Notes: a model not told the origin generated them from the sequence alone. 64,000 bases of DNA from Flavobacteriales bacterium UBA5040 (GCA_002415135.1 DIBY01000023.1:124001-188000); one strand, 5' to 3'; numbered from the stretch's first letter, positions 43,082 to 53,154 are shown. Made by a program: numbers and translations.

Positions 43082-44413
43082 TTAGAACGGATATTCATAA
43101 ATTTTAGATTCTTTTACAAAAGGATTTCCTTCTGGAATTAGTTTCAGTTTAGACAACGTTGTTAAAACTACAAAGATGAAAGAACCTACGCCGAATAATA
43201 CCGCTCCAAGATTGGTTAATAATCCTGTGATATTTTCCCAATAAGGTCCAACCGTTCCAGGCATTACCATATTGTAATATACTAACCATTGGCCGCAGAT
43301 AACAATCACTGCCATAGTTGCCATTACTGTATAATTTCTTTTGATACTTGAACTTACCATTACTGATAAAGGAATTGCAAAATTCAATAATAATATCGAC
43401 CAGAATGCCCAAGAGTAATATTCAAATCTTCCGTAGAAATAATTAACCTCTTCTGGAATATTTGCATACCAGTATAACATAAACTGAGCAAACCAAGTAT
43501 AAGTCCAAAGCATACTTAAAGCAAATAAATAAACTCCTAAATCATGCAAGTGATTATCATTAAATTGAGGAAGAAATCCTTTTTTCTTTAAATAAACACT
43601 TACTAATAAAATAACAGCTACTGCACTAGCCCAAGCACTTACCATCGCATACCAGATATACATGGTAGAATACCAGTGTGGATCAATAGACATCAACCAG
43701 TCCCATGCCCAAGCTGCTGAACAGAAACCGAAGAATACGATATAAAGAATATTCCAAGTGTAGTATTTTGCATAAACAGATCTGCTTTTGGTTTCATCAA
43801 CTTTCTTAGAAAGTGATTTCAATTTCCAAACGAAGAAGGAAGCACCGATAACATAAAATAGGGTTCTAAATACGTAAAAAGGAATATTTAAAAATGTTTT
43901 CTTTTCGAATAGAATAGGATCAAAGTGATCACTTTTCGGATCCGTTAAAGTTCCGTCCATCCAGTGGAAAAGATGCCCTATGTGGGTGACGTTCAAAAGC
44001 ATTATAATAACAACTGCTGCTCCAGCAAATGGGATGAATGACGCAACAGCTTCGATAACTCTCAGAATAATAATTGACCATCCTGCGTGTGATGCGTTTT
44101 GAATAGCGTAGAAAAACAAGGCACAACAACTTAAAGCGAAGAGCCAAACAGAAACAGTATGAATAGCTGCTAAAGGTTGATTCTTAAACTGCATTTTTGC
44201 ATGTTCTAAATGTGCATCGTGATCTTGTGGACCCACTAGTTCGCTAGAATTTAAGGGAGCAGTATTTCCGCCAGCATGAACTTGTTCCATCATATGTTCA
44301 ATCTGGGTATCATCTACTCCATGATTCATAAAGTAACCAGCTCCAAAAAGAACTAATCCCAGAACGACGAATACGATTGAATATAATCTTAATTTAGGTG
44401 AAAAACTATACAT
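43082..44413 (-). CDS. actF: Alternative complex III subunit ActF, quinol-binding membrane protein
   Basis: This 443-residue protein has about ten membrane helices and resembles ActF, a relative of the NrfD-like subunit ActC. The conserved histidine and aromatic residues of the membrane core are visible (LLNVTHIGHLFHWMDG; WSILLLNFAIPLSVMVSS). The act operon encodes the quinol:cytochrome c oxidoreductase that replaces the bc1 complex in this phylum. It is the last gene, 15 bases after actE, and is followed by a terminator. Confidence 0.9.
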   Translation of the reverse strand: MYSFSPKLRLYSIVFVVLGLVLFGAGYFMNHGVDDTQIEHMMEQVHAGGNTAPLNSSELVGPQDHDAHLEHAKMQFKNQPLAAIHTVSVWLFALSCCALFFYAIQNASHAGWSIIILRVIEAVASFIPFAGAAVVIIMLLNVTHIGHLFHWMDGTLTDPKSDHFDPILFEKKTFLNIPFYVFRTLFYVIGASFFVWKLKSLSKKVDETKSRSVYAKYYTWNILYIVFFGFCSAAWAWDWLMSIDPHWYSTMYIWYAMVSAWASAVAVILLVSVYLKKKGFLPQFNDNHLHDLGVYLFALSMLWTYTWFAQFMLYWYANIPEEVNYFYGRFEYYSWAFWSILLLNFAIPLSVMVSSSIKRNYTVMATMAVIVICGQWLVYYNMVMPGTVGPYWENITGLLTNLGAVLFGVGSFIFVVLTTLSKLKLIPEGNPFVKESKIYEYPF

Positions 44414-44428
44414 TTTTTTTACTCTTTT

Positions 44429-45148
44429 TTATTTTTTAGGACTCGTACTAGGTGCTGCTGGTTCTGCCATACCTGCGACAGGTGTTGCATTCGCAGCAAC
44501 CACAGCTGGAGCAGCAGAAAGCCCTCCTTTAAACTCATTCATAATATATAAAGAAACTCTCCATCGATCACCAGGTGTTAACTGTCCTGCATAAGATCCC
44601 ATTGAGTTTCTACCATGAGTCAATACGTAATGAACTGAACCGATGGTAATTTCACGATCTGCATATTTGGGAACTCCTAAATAGGCACCACTTACGACAA
44701 TTGGTCCTTGACCATCGCCAGCTGTACCGTGACAAGCTGCGCAAGTTTGGTTATATAAAAGCTTACCTCTGGTATTATCTTTAGCTTCATTAGCAGGATC
44801 TAACGGTGAAGCAGTAATTAACTTCGATGCATCGTAACCTTCATTATATTCTAAAGGAACCATCGCTTTATTAGCTGCAGGATCTGCAAGTCCTTCTGGA
44901 TTTTGTGAAACGGTTCCGTCAACTGGACCTAATCCAGTTGCACCATTGTTTTTTACAAAGGCAGGAATCTCATTATCAACTTTTGAATAAGCAATATCAG
45001 CTTTCATCAAAGGATCATAAGCTACAGGAAAATACATATCTGGAAAATAAACCAATGGTGGATTTTCTTTGCTACATGAACCTAAAATCATCGCTGCGCA
45101 TCCTAAGATCGCTGTAATTTTAAATATATTCTTTGTCATTTTAAGCAT
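44429..45148 (-). CDS. actE: Alternative complex III subunit ActE, monoheme cytochrome c lipoprotein
   Basis: This 239-residue protein has a lipoprotein signal (lipobox ILGSC) and one CxxCH heme motif, CAACH, at about residue 137, with Met of the type GRNSMGSY downstream as the axial ligand candidate. ActE accepts electrons from ActA. The ATG at 45148 overlaps the actD stop by eight bases; an ATG three codons later at 45139 is equally possible. The C-terminus is an Ala/Pro-rich tail. Confidence 0.9.
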   Translation of the reverse strand: MLKMTKNIFKITAILGCAAMILGSCSKENPPLVYFPDMYFPVAYDPLMKADIAYSKVDNEIPAFVKNNGATGLGPVDGTVSQNPEGLADPAANKAMVPLEYNEGYDASKLITASPLDPANEAKDNTRGKLLYNQTCAACHGTAGDGQGPIVVSGAYLGVPKYADREITIGSVHYVLTHGRNSMGSYAGQLTPGDRWRVSLYIMNEFKGGLSAAPAVVAANATPVAGMAEPAAPSTSPKK

Positions 45149-45662
45149 CTTTTACAGTTATTTCTTCAACTCCGGTATCAATCAGAATTTGCTTTACTGC
45201 ATCTACATTATCGGTAACAAATTCCATCATAAATTTATCATCGGTAGTTCTCGGATCTGGATTTTGCGGTGGACATCCTGGATACATTTTATTTCTGAAT
45301 AAAAAGGTAAGTGACATCAAGTGAGCCGCACAAAAAACCATTAATTCAAACATAGGAACAACGAATGCAGGCATGTTGGTTCCCCACTTGAAAGCGGGTT
45401 TACCACCAATATTCATTGGCCAGTCACGATTCATTGTATACCAAGTAACCGTAATTCCTATTGTCAATCCATACACCGCATAAAGGAATGCAGCATCAGA
45501 TAATCTTGTTTTTCTTAAACCTAAGGCTTTATCAAGACCATGCACAGGAAAAGGCGTATAGACTTCAGCAATAGCAATTCCTTTATCATTAAATGCTTTA
45601 ACGCCATCTAATAATTCATCGTCGTCGGCATATATACCGTATACTATTTTAGTGGTGCTCAT
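45141..45662 (-). CDS. actD: Alternative complex III subunit ActD (DUF3341)
   Basis: From the ATG at 45662 this protein has 173 residues. The start MSTTKIVYGIYADDDELLDGV and two membrane helices in the middle fit DUF3341, the ActD subunit of alternative complex III. A longer frame begins with GTG at 45692, but the ATG gives the conserved N-terminus and a 14-base overlap with the end of actC. It anchors the complex; it binds no cofactor. Confidence 0.9.
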   Translation of the reverse strand: MSTTKIVYGIYADDDELLDGVKAFNDKGIAIAEVYTPFPVHGLDKALGLRKTRLSDAAFLYAVYGLTIGITVTWYTMNRDWPMNIGGKPAFKWGTNMPAFVVPMFELMVFCAAHLMSLTFLFRNKMYPGCPPQNPDPRTTDDKFMMEFVTDNVDAVKQILIDTGVEEITVKDA

Positions 45663-47049
45663 CTTCTTCTTCTTTTGCTTTATAAGTTTCACCTGAAATT
45701 TTCAAGATTGTCTTCAATTCCGCTTGTGCAATTACTGGGAATGTTCTGGCGTATGCTAAAAACAGTACTCCAAAAAATCCTATCGTTCCTAAAAACACTC
45801 CAACATCAATAATTGATGGTTTAAACATCGTCCAAGAACTTGGCAGATAATCTCTCGCGATATTGATAACGATAATATCAAATCTTTCGAACCACATACC
45901 AATATTAATGATTAAAGCAATAATAAAGGTTGCCATAATATTTGTTCTCACTTTCTTGAACCAGAATAAAGCAGGAACAACTAAGTTACAAATAATCAAG
46001 GCCCAAAACGCCCACCAGTAAGGTCCGGTTGCAGCTCCTGGAGATAAGTATGTAAAGTCCTCATATCTTGAACCAGAGTACCACGCGATAAAATATTCAG
46101 TTGCGTAAGCTACTGTTACCATACCACCAGTTACGATAATTACGATGTTCATAATTTCGATATGATACATAGTAATATAATCTTCTAAATGCGCCACTTT
46201 TCTCGCTACTAATAATAACGTTTGTACCATTGCAAATCCAGAGAAAACTGCTCCTGCAACAAAGTACGGTGGATAGATTGTTGAGTGCCATCCTTTAATA
46301 ACCGATGTAGCAAAGTCAAAAGATACCGTGGTGTGTACCGAGAATACCAATGGTGTTGCTAAACCTGCCAATACCAAAGATAGCTCTTCGAAACGTTGCC
46401 AGTGTTTTGCTTTTCCACCCCAACCAAATGAAAGGAAGGTATATATTCTTTTAGTCCAAGGAGTTTTTGCACGGTCTCTGATCATCGCAAAATCTGGAAT
46501 CAATCCCATAAACCAGAATACTGTGGATACGGAGAAATATGTAGAAATTGCAAATACATCCCAAAGAAGTGGTGAGTTAAAGTTGGTCCAAAGAGAACCG
46601 AACTGGTTAGGCAAAGGGAATACCCAATATCCTACCCAAACTCTACCCATGTGAATTACTGGGAAAATTGCCGCCTGAACTACCGCGAAAATGGTCATCG
46701 CCTCGGCGGAACGGTTAACAGACATTCTCCATCTTTGTCTAAATAATAATAATACTGCAGAAATAAGTGTACCAGCGTGACCGATACCTACCCACCAAAC
46801 GAAGTTGGTAATATCCCATCCCCAGTTATTGGTCCTGTTAAGTCCCCACGCACCGATTCCGGTCCCAATGGTGTAAGCAATACAGCCGAATCCATAAATG
46901 AATAAAGCCAATGCAATCCAGAAAGAAACCCACCATAGTTTTCCTGCGCGTTCCTCAACAGGTCTGGCGATATCTTCTGTTATATCATGATAAGTCTTAT
47001 GACCAATAATTAAAGGTTCCCTTATCGGAGCTTCGTAGTGTCCTGACAT
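45649..47049 (-). CDS. actC: Alternative complex III subunit ActC (NrfD-like membrane protein)
   Basis: This 466-residue protein belongs to the NrfD/PsrC family with ten membrane helices. It has the PsrC-like core with HAGTLISAVLLLFRQ and HMGRVWVGYW near residues 115-155, and SFDFATSVIKGWHSTIYPPYF near 250. It forms the quinol-oxidising and proton-coupling part of alternative complex III together with ActF. It is separated from actB by 18 bases. Confidence 0.94.
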   Translation of the reverse strand: MSGHYEAPIREPLIIGHKTYHDITEDIARPVEERAGKLWWVSFWIALALFIYGFGCIAYTIGTGIGAWGLNRTNNWGWDITNFVWWVGIGHAGTLISAVLLLFRQRWRMSVNRSAEAMTIFAVVQAAIFPVIHMGRVWVGYWVFPLPNQFGSLWTNFNSPLLWDVFAISTYFSVSTVFWFMGLIPDFAMIRDRAKTPWTKRIYTFLSFGWGGKAKHWQRFEELSLVLAGLATPLVFSVHTTVSFDFATSVIKGWHSTIYPPYFVAGAVFSGFAMVQTLLLVARKVAHLEDYITMYHIEIMNIVIIVTGGMVTVAYATEYFIAWYSGSRYEDFTYLSPGAATGPYWWAFWALIICNLVVPALFWFKKVRTNIMATFIIALIINIGMWFERFDIIVINIARDYLPSSWTMFKPSIIDVGVFLGTIGFFGVLFLAYARTFPVIAQAELKTILKISGETYKAKEEEDEHH

Positions 47050-47067
47050 CTTTTACCTATTTATTAT

Positions 47068-50000
47068 TTAAAAATTATTTTTTCTGTTTCTCACTTTGGT
47101 ATGATAGAATACGTTTGGTTTTGTACCAATCTCTTCAAGCAAAGTATATCTTCTATTGGTGCTGAAAAGGGCTCTAACTTCAGAACTCTTATCGTTCATA
47201 TCACCAAATTTCATCGCTCCCGTTGCACACGCATCTACACAAGCAGTAGAGAATTCACCGTCTCTTACTACTCGTCCTTCTTTCTTAGCTTCAAGAATTA
47301 CGTTCTGTGTCATTTGAATACACATTGAACATTTTTCCATTACCCCTCTAGTTCTTACTACCACATCTGGGTTAAGAACCATTCTTCCTAAATCATTATT
47401 TTGATTGAAGTCGAATTTATCATTAAGGTTGTAAGTGAACCAGTTGAAACGACGAACCTTATATGGACAGTTGTTCGCACAATATCTTGTACCAATACAT
47501 CTGTTATAAGCCATTTGGTTTTGACCTTGCTTACCGTGAGAAGTTGCTGCCACAGGACAAACAGTTTCACAAGGTGCATGGTTACAGTGCTGACACATTA
47601 CGGGTTGGAAAATCACGTCAGGATTAGTTGCAGGATGGTTTAAGATCCCACTTTCTTTATCCATAAAATGACCGTACATTCCAGGTACGTTAAGATCTGC
47701 CGCCACAGCTTCTTCCTGAGAAAGCTTGCTGTCTTTGTTTAAATCAATATCAGCAGGAATGTCTGTTGTATAGTAACGGTCAATTCTTAACCAGAACATA
47801 TCTCTTGACATTCTTACTTCATCTTTACCAACAACTGGCACGTTGTTTTCCGCTTGACAAGCGATAATACAAGCACCACATCCTGTACAAGAATTTAAGT
47901 CAACTGATAGATTAAAGTGAGGTCCATCAACATCATCAAATGCATCCCAAAGGTCAATTTTACCTGCTGGTAAAGCACCTGAGATGGTGTGATATTCCAA
48001 TGGTTTATTCCAACCTAATTTCTCATCGTCAAACTTCACATTTAAGAAAGTATCCAAAGTTACTTCTCTTGCGATTTCGTAACGACCCATTAAGGTATTT
48101 TGAAGCTGCATTCCTGCAAACTCGTGGGAACCTGAAGTCTTTTCTATTTTTACATTGGAAACCGTTAAGTTAGATCCGTCAAATAAAGGATAAGCGTTAA
48201 CACCACTTTCGGCTACTTTTCCTGAATTCTTTTTACCGTAACCTAAAGCTAATCCTACTGCTCCTACTGCTTGACCTGGCTGGATATAAACTGGAACATC
48301 TTTAATAGTTACTCCATTTACAGTAAGGTTCACTACAGAACCATCCAACTGCATTCTACCATTAAGATCGTTGTCGATTCCTAATCTGGCTGCATCTTTT
48401 GGTGACATGGTTAAATAGTTATCCCAAGTCATTCTGGTAATTGGATCCGGCATCTCTTGCAACCAAGGGTTGTTTGCTTGAGTTCCGTCTCCTATCGCAG
48501 TTTTTGTATATAAAACTAATTCTAAATCTGAAGCTTTGAATCCTGATAACTCAGAGATTGCTTTTGCTGAATCGCCTCCTGCATAAGAAAGTCCTCCAGT
48601 ATTTCCACCATCAATAACACCACTATAAAGCGCTTTATTAAAAGTAGTACCTCCGATCATTGTTGAAGCATTGGCTTTTAAATAATCGTAGTAGTTATTA
48701 GCTGGATTATCTTTTCCATTCATCCAAACTAATAGAGACTCTTCAATCTGTCTTGATTTGAAGATTTTCTGAATGGTTGGCTGCATTAAAGTATAAACAC
48801 CAGTTTGTGGTGCCATATCTCCCCAACTTTCTAACCAGTTTGCTACAGGAATAACAGCTTTCGCTGCTTTATACATTTCGTTTTTCTTATCCGCAATCGC
48901 GATAACGTAAGGAACTCTTCCTAAAGCTGTTTTGAAAGCTTCTCCTTTATTACTTGAATAAATAGGGTTTACATTGTTTGCAATGAAGACACCGATTTCA
49001 CCTCTGTCTAACCATCCTAAGAATTCCTGATATCTTACGGCATCAAATTCTTTTAAGAAGTTTGCTTTTCCAGTGAAAGCGTTCGAGGATAATTTTTGAT
49101 TGATTAAATTGGCTAAAACGTGAGCTGCCTTTGAACCATCAGCGAAAACAACTGCGTTGCTTCCTTTTGCTTGTAATTCTTTAACAATCTCTCCAGCTTC
49201 TTTGCTTACGGTTGCACCATTAAGTCCGTTATAAACTTCTACTAAAACTTTATTTACGGCACTTGGTTTTAATGGTATTCTAGTATCGGCATTAGCTCCA
49301 GTTAAAGACATGTTAGATTCCACTTGAATGTGTCTCAACATGTTCAGACCAGGTTTTCTAGCTAAAGCATACGAAGTTTCTAAGCAACCTCCATTAAACT
49401 CCCCTAAGAAATCTGCCTGGAATGAAACCACTAATTGTGTTTTCGATAAATCATATACTGGCAAGGCTCGTTGACCGAAGACTTCCTGCGCTGCATCTAA
49501 AGCCGCATTGTGAGGAAGAGCATCATAGATCACCAATTCTGCTGTTGGATATTTTGCTTTGAAATCACCAAACAATTTTTTGAAAGTTGGTGAAGGCATT
49601 GAATGCGATAGAACAACAATTTTCTTTCCGCCTGCTTGAGCTTCCGATAAACCTTTAAGAACAAAACTATCTACTTTATCGAAAGTTTCGTCTTTTCCGT
49701 CAAGTTTTGGTTGCTTAACTTTATCGTTGTCGTATAATGAAAGAACTGCTGCCTGAGTTCTCGCGCTTGTTTTACCTAAATCTTTTGCAAGAGGATTTGG
49801 TTCAATTTTGATTGGACGCCCTTCTCTTGTCTTAACTAAAACACTAGCGAAATCAAAACCATCAAAAAAAGTTGAGGCATAATAGTTAGGAATACCAGGA
49901 ATAATTTCGTGTGGTTTAACCACGTACGGAATTGATTTAATTACCGGTGCTTCACAAGCTGCTAAAGTAACTGCCGCTGTAGAAAATCCTAATAATTTCA

Positions 50001-50160
50001 AGAAATCTCTTCTGGATGGGCCTGATTCAGTTGATTGATTTCCGCTCAACTTTTCACCCACCGGAATTTCCGTCTGAAATTCTTTCGCAGCTAACTTACC
50101 GTTTAAGCTCGGATCTTTCAGTTCTTGAATACTTCTGAATTGTATTTTATTTGAAGCCAT
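47068..50160 (-). CDS. actB: Alternative complex III subunit ActB, molybdopterin-like Fe-S protein
   Basis: This 1030-residue protein starts with a twin-arginine-like signal SRRDFLKLLGFSTAAVTLAA at about residues 48-67 that includes a Cys. The first 650 residues are a degenerate molybdopterin-oxidoreductase domain that carries no molybdenum in known complexes. The last 270 residues are a ferredoxin-like part with four cysteine clusters: CTGCGACIIAC, CQHCNHAPCETVC, CIGTRYCANNC and CSMCIQ with CVDAC. It passes electrons from quinol toward the hemes of ActA. It lies between actA and actC and is cotranscribed with them. Confidence 0.93.
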   Translation of the reverse strand: MASNKIQFRSIQELKDPSLNGKLAAKEFQTEIPVGEKLSGNQSTESGPSRRDFLKLLGFSTAAVTLAACEAPVIKSIPYVVKPHEIIPGIPNYYASTFFDGFDFASVLVKTREGRPIKIEPNPLAKDLGKTSARTQAAVLSLYDNDKVKQPKLDGKDETFDKVDSFVLKGLSEAQAGGKKIVVLSHSMPSPTFKKLFGDFKAKYPTAELVIYDALPHNAALDAAQEVFGQRALPVYDLSKTQLVVSFQADFLGEFNGGCLETSYALARKPGLNMLRHIQVESNMSLTGANADTRIPLKPSAVNKVLVEVYNGLNGATVSKEAGEIVKELQAKGSNAVVFADGSKAAHVLANLINQKLSSNAFTGKANFLKEFDAVRYQEFLGWLDRGEIGVFIANNVNPIYSSNKGEAFKTALGRVPYVIAIADKKNEMYKAAKAVIPVANWLESWGDMAPQTGVYTLMQPTIQKIFKSRQIEESLLVWMNGKDNPANNYYDYLKANASTMIGGTTFNKALYSGVIDGGNTGGLSYAGGDSAKAISELSGFKASDLELVLYTKTAIGDGTQANNPWLQEMPDPITRMTWDNYLTMSPKDAARLGIDNDLNGRMQLDGSVVNLTVNGVTIKDVPVYIQPGQAVGAVGLALGYGKKNSGKVAESGVNAYPLFDGSNLTVSNVKIEKTSGSHEFAGMQLQNTLMGRYEIAREVTLDTFLNVKFDDEKLGWNKPLEYHTISGALPAGKIDLWDAFDDVDGPHFNLSVDLNSCTGCGACIIACQAENNVPVVGKDEVRMSRDMFWLRIDRYYTTDIPADIDLNKDSKLSQEEAVAADLNVPGMYGHFMDKESGILNHPATNPDVIFQPVMCQHCNHAPCETVCPVAATSHGKQGQNQMAYNRCIGTRYCANNCPYKVRRFNWFTYNLNDKFDFNQNNDLGRMVLNPDVVVRTRGVMEKCSMCIQMTQNVILEAKKEGRVVRDGEFSTACVDACATGAMKFGDMNDKSSEVRALFSTNRRYTLLEEIGTKPNVFYHTKVRNRKNNF

Positions 50161-50181
50161 TGATACTTCTAATTTTTGTTA

Positions 50182-51549
50182 TTAATAATGACATTTACCA
50201 CACTCAAGACCTCCAATTGCATCTACGGTGATTTTCGCACCTGACCCATACTGTTTTTTCAGTTTGTCGTGTAGATTTTTGAAGTACTCTTTATTATAAC
50301 CATTGTTCATATCTATTTCTGTAGTTCTATGACATTCTATACACCAGCCCATGGTAAAATCATTGGCCATGTGCACCACATTCATGGTATCAACCTGTCC
50401 GTGACAAGCTTTACAAACTACATCAACTTTCGCAGTAGGATTTTTAGCATTATGAGAACTGATAATTGCCTGCTCACCAGCAACAACGTGTTGTGCATGG
50501 TTAAAGTAAACAAAGTCTGGCATATTATGAATTCTCGTCCATTCTACAGGCTGTGTTTTTCCAGTGTACTGCTGTGAGGAAGGATCCCAACCGGTAGCAG
50601 CATATATTTTCTGAATTTCACCATCATAGAAAGCTTTGTCTTTTCCTGGCTCCATGTAAGCTCCGTTGTATTCAGAGATTGTTTTGTGGCAATTCATACA
50701 GACGTTCATCGATGGAATCTCTGAAACTTTACCGTATTTCGCTGAAGAGTGACATAATTGACAGTCAATTTTGTTTTCTCCTGCGTGAATTTTATGAGAG
50801 AAGTAAATAGGTTGCTCAGGTTTGTATCCTTTATAAACGCCTACCCACATTAACATGTTCCATAAACCATACGCCGCAAAAACACCTAAAACTACTAGAA
50901 TTCCTTTCCCAACATAATGGTATTTTCTATACATATCGGCAAAAGAAACGGCCTTTGAGGCATTCAGTCCTGTCAGTTCATCAGCTTGCTGTAATTTAAC
51001 TAATTGCTTCAATTTTAAAAGCAACCAAACTAAAAGACCACCAATTGACAAAAGTGAAAGCAAAATAATTTTTGAATTCATGGACTGCATTTTCTGTGCT
51101 TCTAAAGCTGTTACAGAATTTGCAGCTACCGTTCCTTCTCCTGCAGCTGTAGCTACTGGTTCCGGTGCTGGAGGATTTGTTGTGTATTCTAAAATGTCAT
51201 CAATTTCCTGATCCGTTAGATTAGGAAAAGCAAGCATTTCGGTTTGATTAAATTTTTCAAAAACTTCATTGGCATACTTATCGCCAGAAGCTCTTAGGCT
51301 TTTATTGTCCTTAATCCACTTATGAAGCCAATCTGTATCTAAATTTTGCTCCGTCTTAAGTCTGTCTACAACGCCACCTAAAGCCGGACCAACAAGCTGT
51401 TTGTCTAAGGCATGACAGGCTGCACAATCTGCTTTAAAAAGTTTTTCACCATTCTTAGCATCTCCTTGAGCGTAAATAGAAGCACTGGTCGACAGCAATA
51501 GACCTATTGCGATGAGACCTCTTTTGTAATGCTTTCTCCAACTAATCAT
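50182..51549 (-). CDS. actA: Alternative complex III subunit ActA, multiheme cytochrome c with extra N-terminal cytochrome domain
   Basis: This 455-residue protein has a signal peptide (cleavage near YAQG) and six CxxCH motifs: CAACH near residue 43, then CQLCH, CMNCH, CKACH, CIECH and CGKCHY at the very end. The first heme lies in an N-terminal cytochrome c-like domain (about residues 28-120: KNGEKLFKADCAACH to LTDQEIDDILEYTTNP) joined by a Pro/Ala linker and a membrane helix (IILLSLLSIGGLLVWLLL) to the pentaheme ActA part. Five-heme ActA is the classic form, so the fused sixth heme is notable. It begins the act operon. Confidence 0.9.
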   Translation of the reverse strand: MISWRKHYKRGLIAIGLLLSTSASIYAQGDAKNGEKLFKADCAACHALDKQLVGPALGGVVDRLKTEQNLDTDWLHKWIKDNKSLRASGDKYANEVFEKFNQTEMLAFPNLTDQEIDDILEYTTNPPAPEPVATAAGEGTVAANSVTALEAQKMQSMNSKIILLSLLSIGGLLVWLLLKLKQLVKLQQADELTGLNASKAVSFADMYRKYHYVGKGILVVLGVFAAYGLWNMLMWVGVYKGYKPEQPIYFSHKIHAGENKIDCQLCHSSAKYGKVSEIPSMNVCMNCHKTISEYNGAYMEPGKDKAFYDGEIQKIYAATGWDPSSQQYTGKTQPVEWTRIHNMPDFVYFNHAQHVVAGEQAIISSHNAKNPTAKVDVVCKACHGQVDTMNVVHMANDFTMGWCIECHRTTEIDMNNGYNKEYFKNLHDKLKKQYGSGAKITVDAIGGLECGKCHY

Positions 51550-51598
51550 TTATAAAATCTTGGGTTAGTAAATTATATTGAGTTTACTTTCAACTTGG

Positions 51599-51606
51599 CA
51601 AAAATA
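51599..51606 (-). promoter_or_regulatory. -7 promoter box of the act operon
   Basis: The minus strand reads TATTTTTG, 50 bases before the actA ATG at 51549. No -33 TTTG was found at the usual distance. Confidence 0.5.
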
Positions 51607-51689
51607 ACACTTTTAAGAGAAATTTAACAGCCGTTGCAATTGCCATTCTGTCATTTCGCCTAATTTGTAACGCTTCTAAATAACAAATG

Positions 51690-51719
51690 TTGGTATAATT
51701 TTTATTTGTTTTAAATTTG
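51690..51719 (+). promoter_or_regulatory. Promoter of the SPOR-domain gene
   Basis: TTG (51690-51692), a 19-base spacer and TAAATTTG (51712-51719), 16 bases before the ATG at 51735. Confidence 0.6.
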
Positions 51720-51734
51720 TAAAAATCTTTTTTA

Positions 51735-52283
51735 ATGAAAAACCTTTTTAAAATAATCGCTGTATTATCTTTGTTATCCTCAAATATCTTTGAAGCACAA
51801 CAAGTTGTAAAAAAAGACACCATCGATGGAACGCCTTTATCCATGATGATGGATGAGAAAGTAAGCTCATTACTAAGTGATATCGAAGATAAATGTGCGA
51901 CCAAATTGGGCTCGTCTTCGGGAAATTTTGGTAATGAGTATAACGATAACTCACCCAAAACAACGACTCCAAGAATTTCTGTACCCGAAAAAGAACTCAC
52001 TAATGCGGAAATATGCAGAAAAAACCCACGAATTATGGGATTCAAAATTCAGCTTGCCGTGGTAAAGAGTAATGAAGAAGCCCGGGAAGTAGGAATGTTC
52101 TTCCGCAGAAGGTTTCCCAATATGAAAGTTGAGATCGACGCATCCTTACGACCAAACTATAAGGTAATGGCTGGAAGTTATTTCTCGAGACAAAGTGCGG
52201 CGAGTGATCTATCCAGAATCAAACAACATTTTAAAGGTGCAATTGCTATTCAATATCGTGTCTTCTGTGTAGAAGCAAAGTAA
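51735..52283 (+). CDS. Secreted SPOR domain protein
   Basis: This 182-residue protein has a signal peptide (cleavage near FEAQQ). A Ser/Gly/Thr/Pro-rich region comes next, and residues about 105-180 form a SPOR-like domain (GFKIQLAVVKSNEEAREVGM, YKVMAGSYFSRQSAASDLSRI, which bind denuded peptidoglycan glycan strands). It likely acts in the periplasm on cell-wall remodelling. It is divergent from the act operon, with its own promoter and terminator. Confidence 0.82.
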   Translation: MKNLFKIIAVLSLLSSNIFEAQQVVKKDTIDGTPLSMMMDEKVSSLLSDIEDKCATKLGSSSGNFGNEYNDNSPKTTTPRISVPEKELTNAEICRKNPRIMGFKIQLAVVKSNEEAREVGMFFRRRFPNMKVEIDASLRPNYKVMAGSYFSRQSAASDLSRIKQHFKGAIAIQYRVFCVEAK

Positions 52284-52299
52284 AGAACTTTAAATAATA

Positions 52300-52335
52300 A
52301 ATAAGCCGCTTTCAAAAATGAAAGCGGCTTATTTA
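52300..52335. terminator. Terminator between the SPOR gene and the response regulator gene
   Basis: A 14-bp perfect stem (52300-52313 with 52320-52333, loop AAAAAT) with short T-rich and A-rich flanks can stop both convergent transcripts. Confidence 0.7.
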
Positions 52336-52389
52336 TGAGTAGTTGCGAGCATTTTAAATTACTCGTAAAAGTTTTCGTTAATTCTGCGT

Positions 52390-53076
52390 TTAGTTTTTAA
52401 CTAATAAACGGAAACCTTCTCCATGCACGTTGATGATCTCTAAACCGTCGTCTTCTCTTAGGAGTTTTCTTAGTTTAGCAATATAAACGTCCATACTTCT
52501 GGCGGTAAAATAATTTTCTTTCTTCCAGATTTTTCTTAAAGCAAGATCTCTCGGCATGAAATCATTTCTGTGCTGACAAAGTAATTTCAACAATTCATTT
52601 TCTTTCGGTGAAAGTTTGTATTCTACCTCACCAACTCTTAATTGTCTTAACATCGAGTCGAAGAAAATATTACTGATCTTAAATTGTTCCTGTTCATCAT
52701 TTTCCGCCGTAGCGCTTCGTTGAAGGATCGCTTTGATTTTATATAATAAAAGCTCTGTATCAAAAGGTTTGGTGATATAATCATCTGCACCTAACTGATA
52801 GCCTTTTAATATATCTTCGCGCATATTTCTTGCAGTCAGGAATATAATTGGAATATTTTTATCAATTCTTTTCACATCTTCGGCCAAACTGAAACCGTCT
52901 TTTTTCGGCATCATCACATCGAAAATACAAATATCGAATTCGTTTTCTGTAAATTCTTTTAGACCTTGCTCACCATCTGTAGCCAAGGTTACTTCAAAAT
53001 TATTTATCGATAAATAATCTTTTAAAACCGCCCCAAAACTTTGGTCGTCTTCTACTAATAAGATTCTGTTGCTCAT
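52390..53076 (-). CDS. OmpR-family response regulator
   Basis: This 228-residue protein has a receiver domain with phospho-acceptor D53 (CIFDVMMPKKDG), acidic D10/D11 and the conserved Lys in ITKPFD near 105. A winged-helix DNA-binding domain follows (KENELLKLLCQHRNDFMPRD). It is the partner of the histidine kinase encoded 78 bases upstream on the same strand. The signal it answers is not evident, as no transporter or enzyme target adjoins it. Confidence 0.93.
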   Translation of the reverse strand: MSNRILLVEDDQSFGAVLKDYLSINNFEVTLATDGEQGLKEFTENEFDICIFDVMMPKKDGFSLAEDVKRIDKNIPIIFLTARNMREDILKGYQLGADDYITKPFDTELLLYKIKAILQRSATAENDEQEQFKISNIFFDSMLRQLRVGEVEYKLSPKENELLKLLCQHRNDFMPRDLALRKIWKKENYFTARSMDVYIAKLRKLLREDDGLEIINVHGEGFRLLVKN

Positions 53077-53154
53077 AATTTTTTTATTTAAAGTTATTAG
53101 GCTTTCACCTTTATCTATTTTGTTGATATTGATACAATGCCAGGTATCTTATTT

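Noticed and set aside
44429..51549. Antisense open frames over the act operon
   Set aside because: They have no family features or promoter boxes and are explained by the coding bias of the well-supported act genes.
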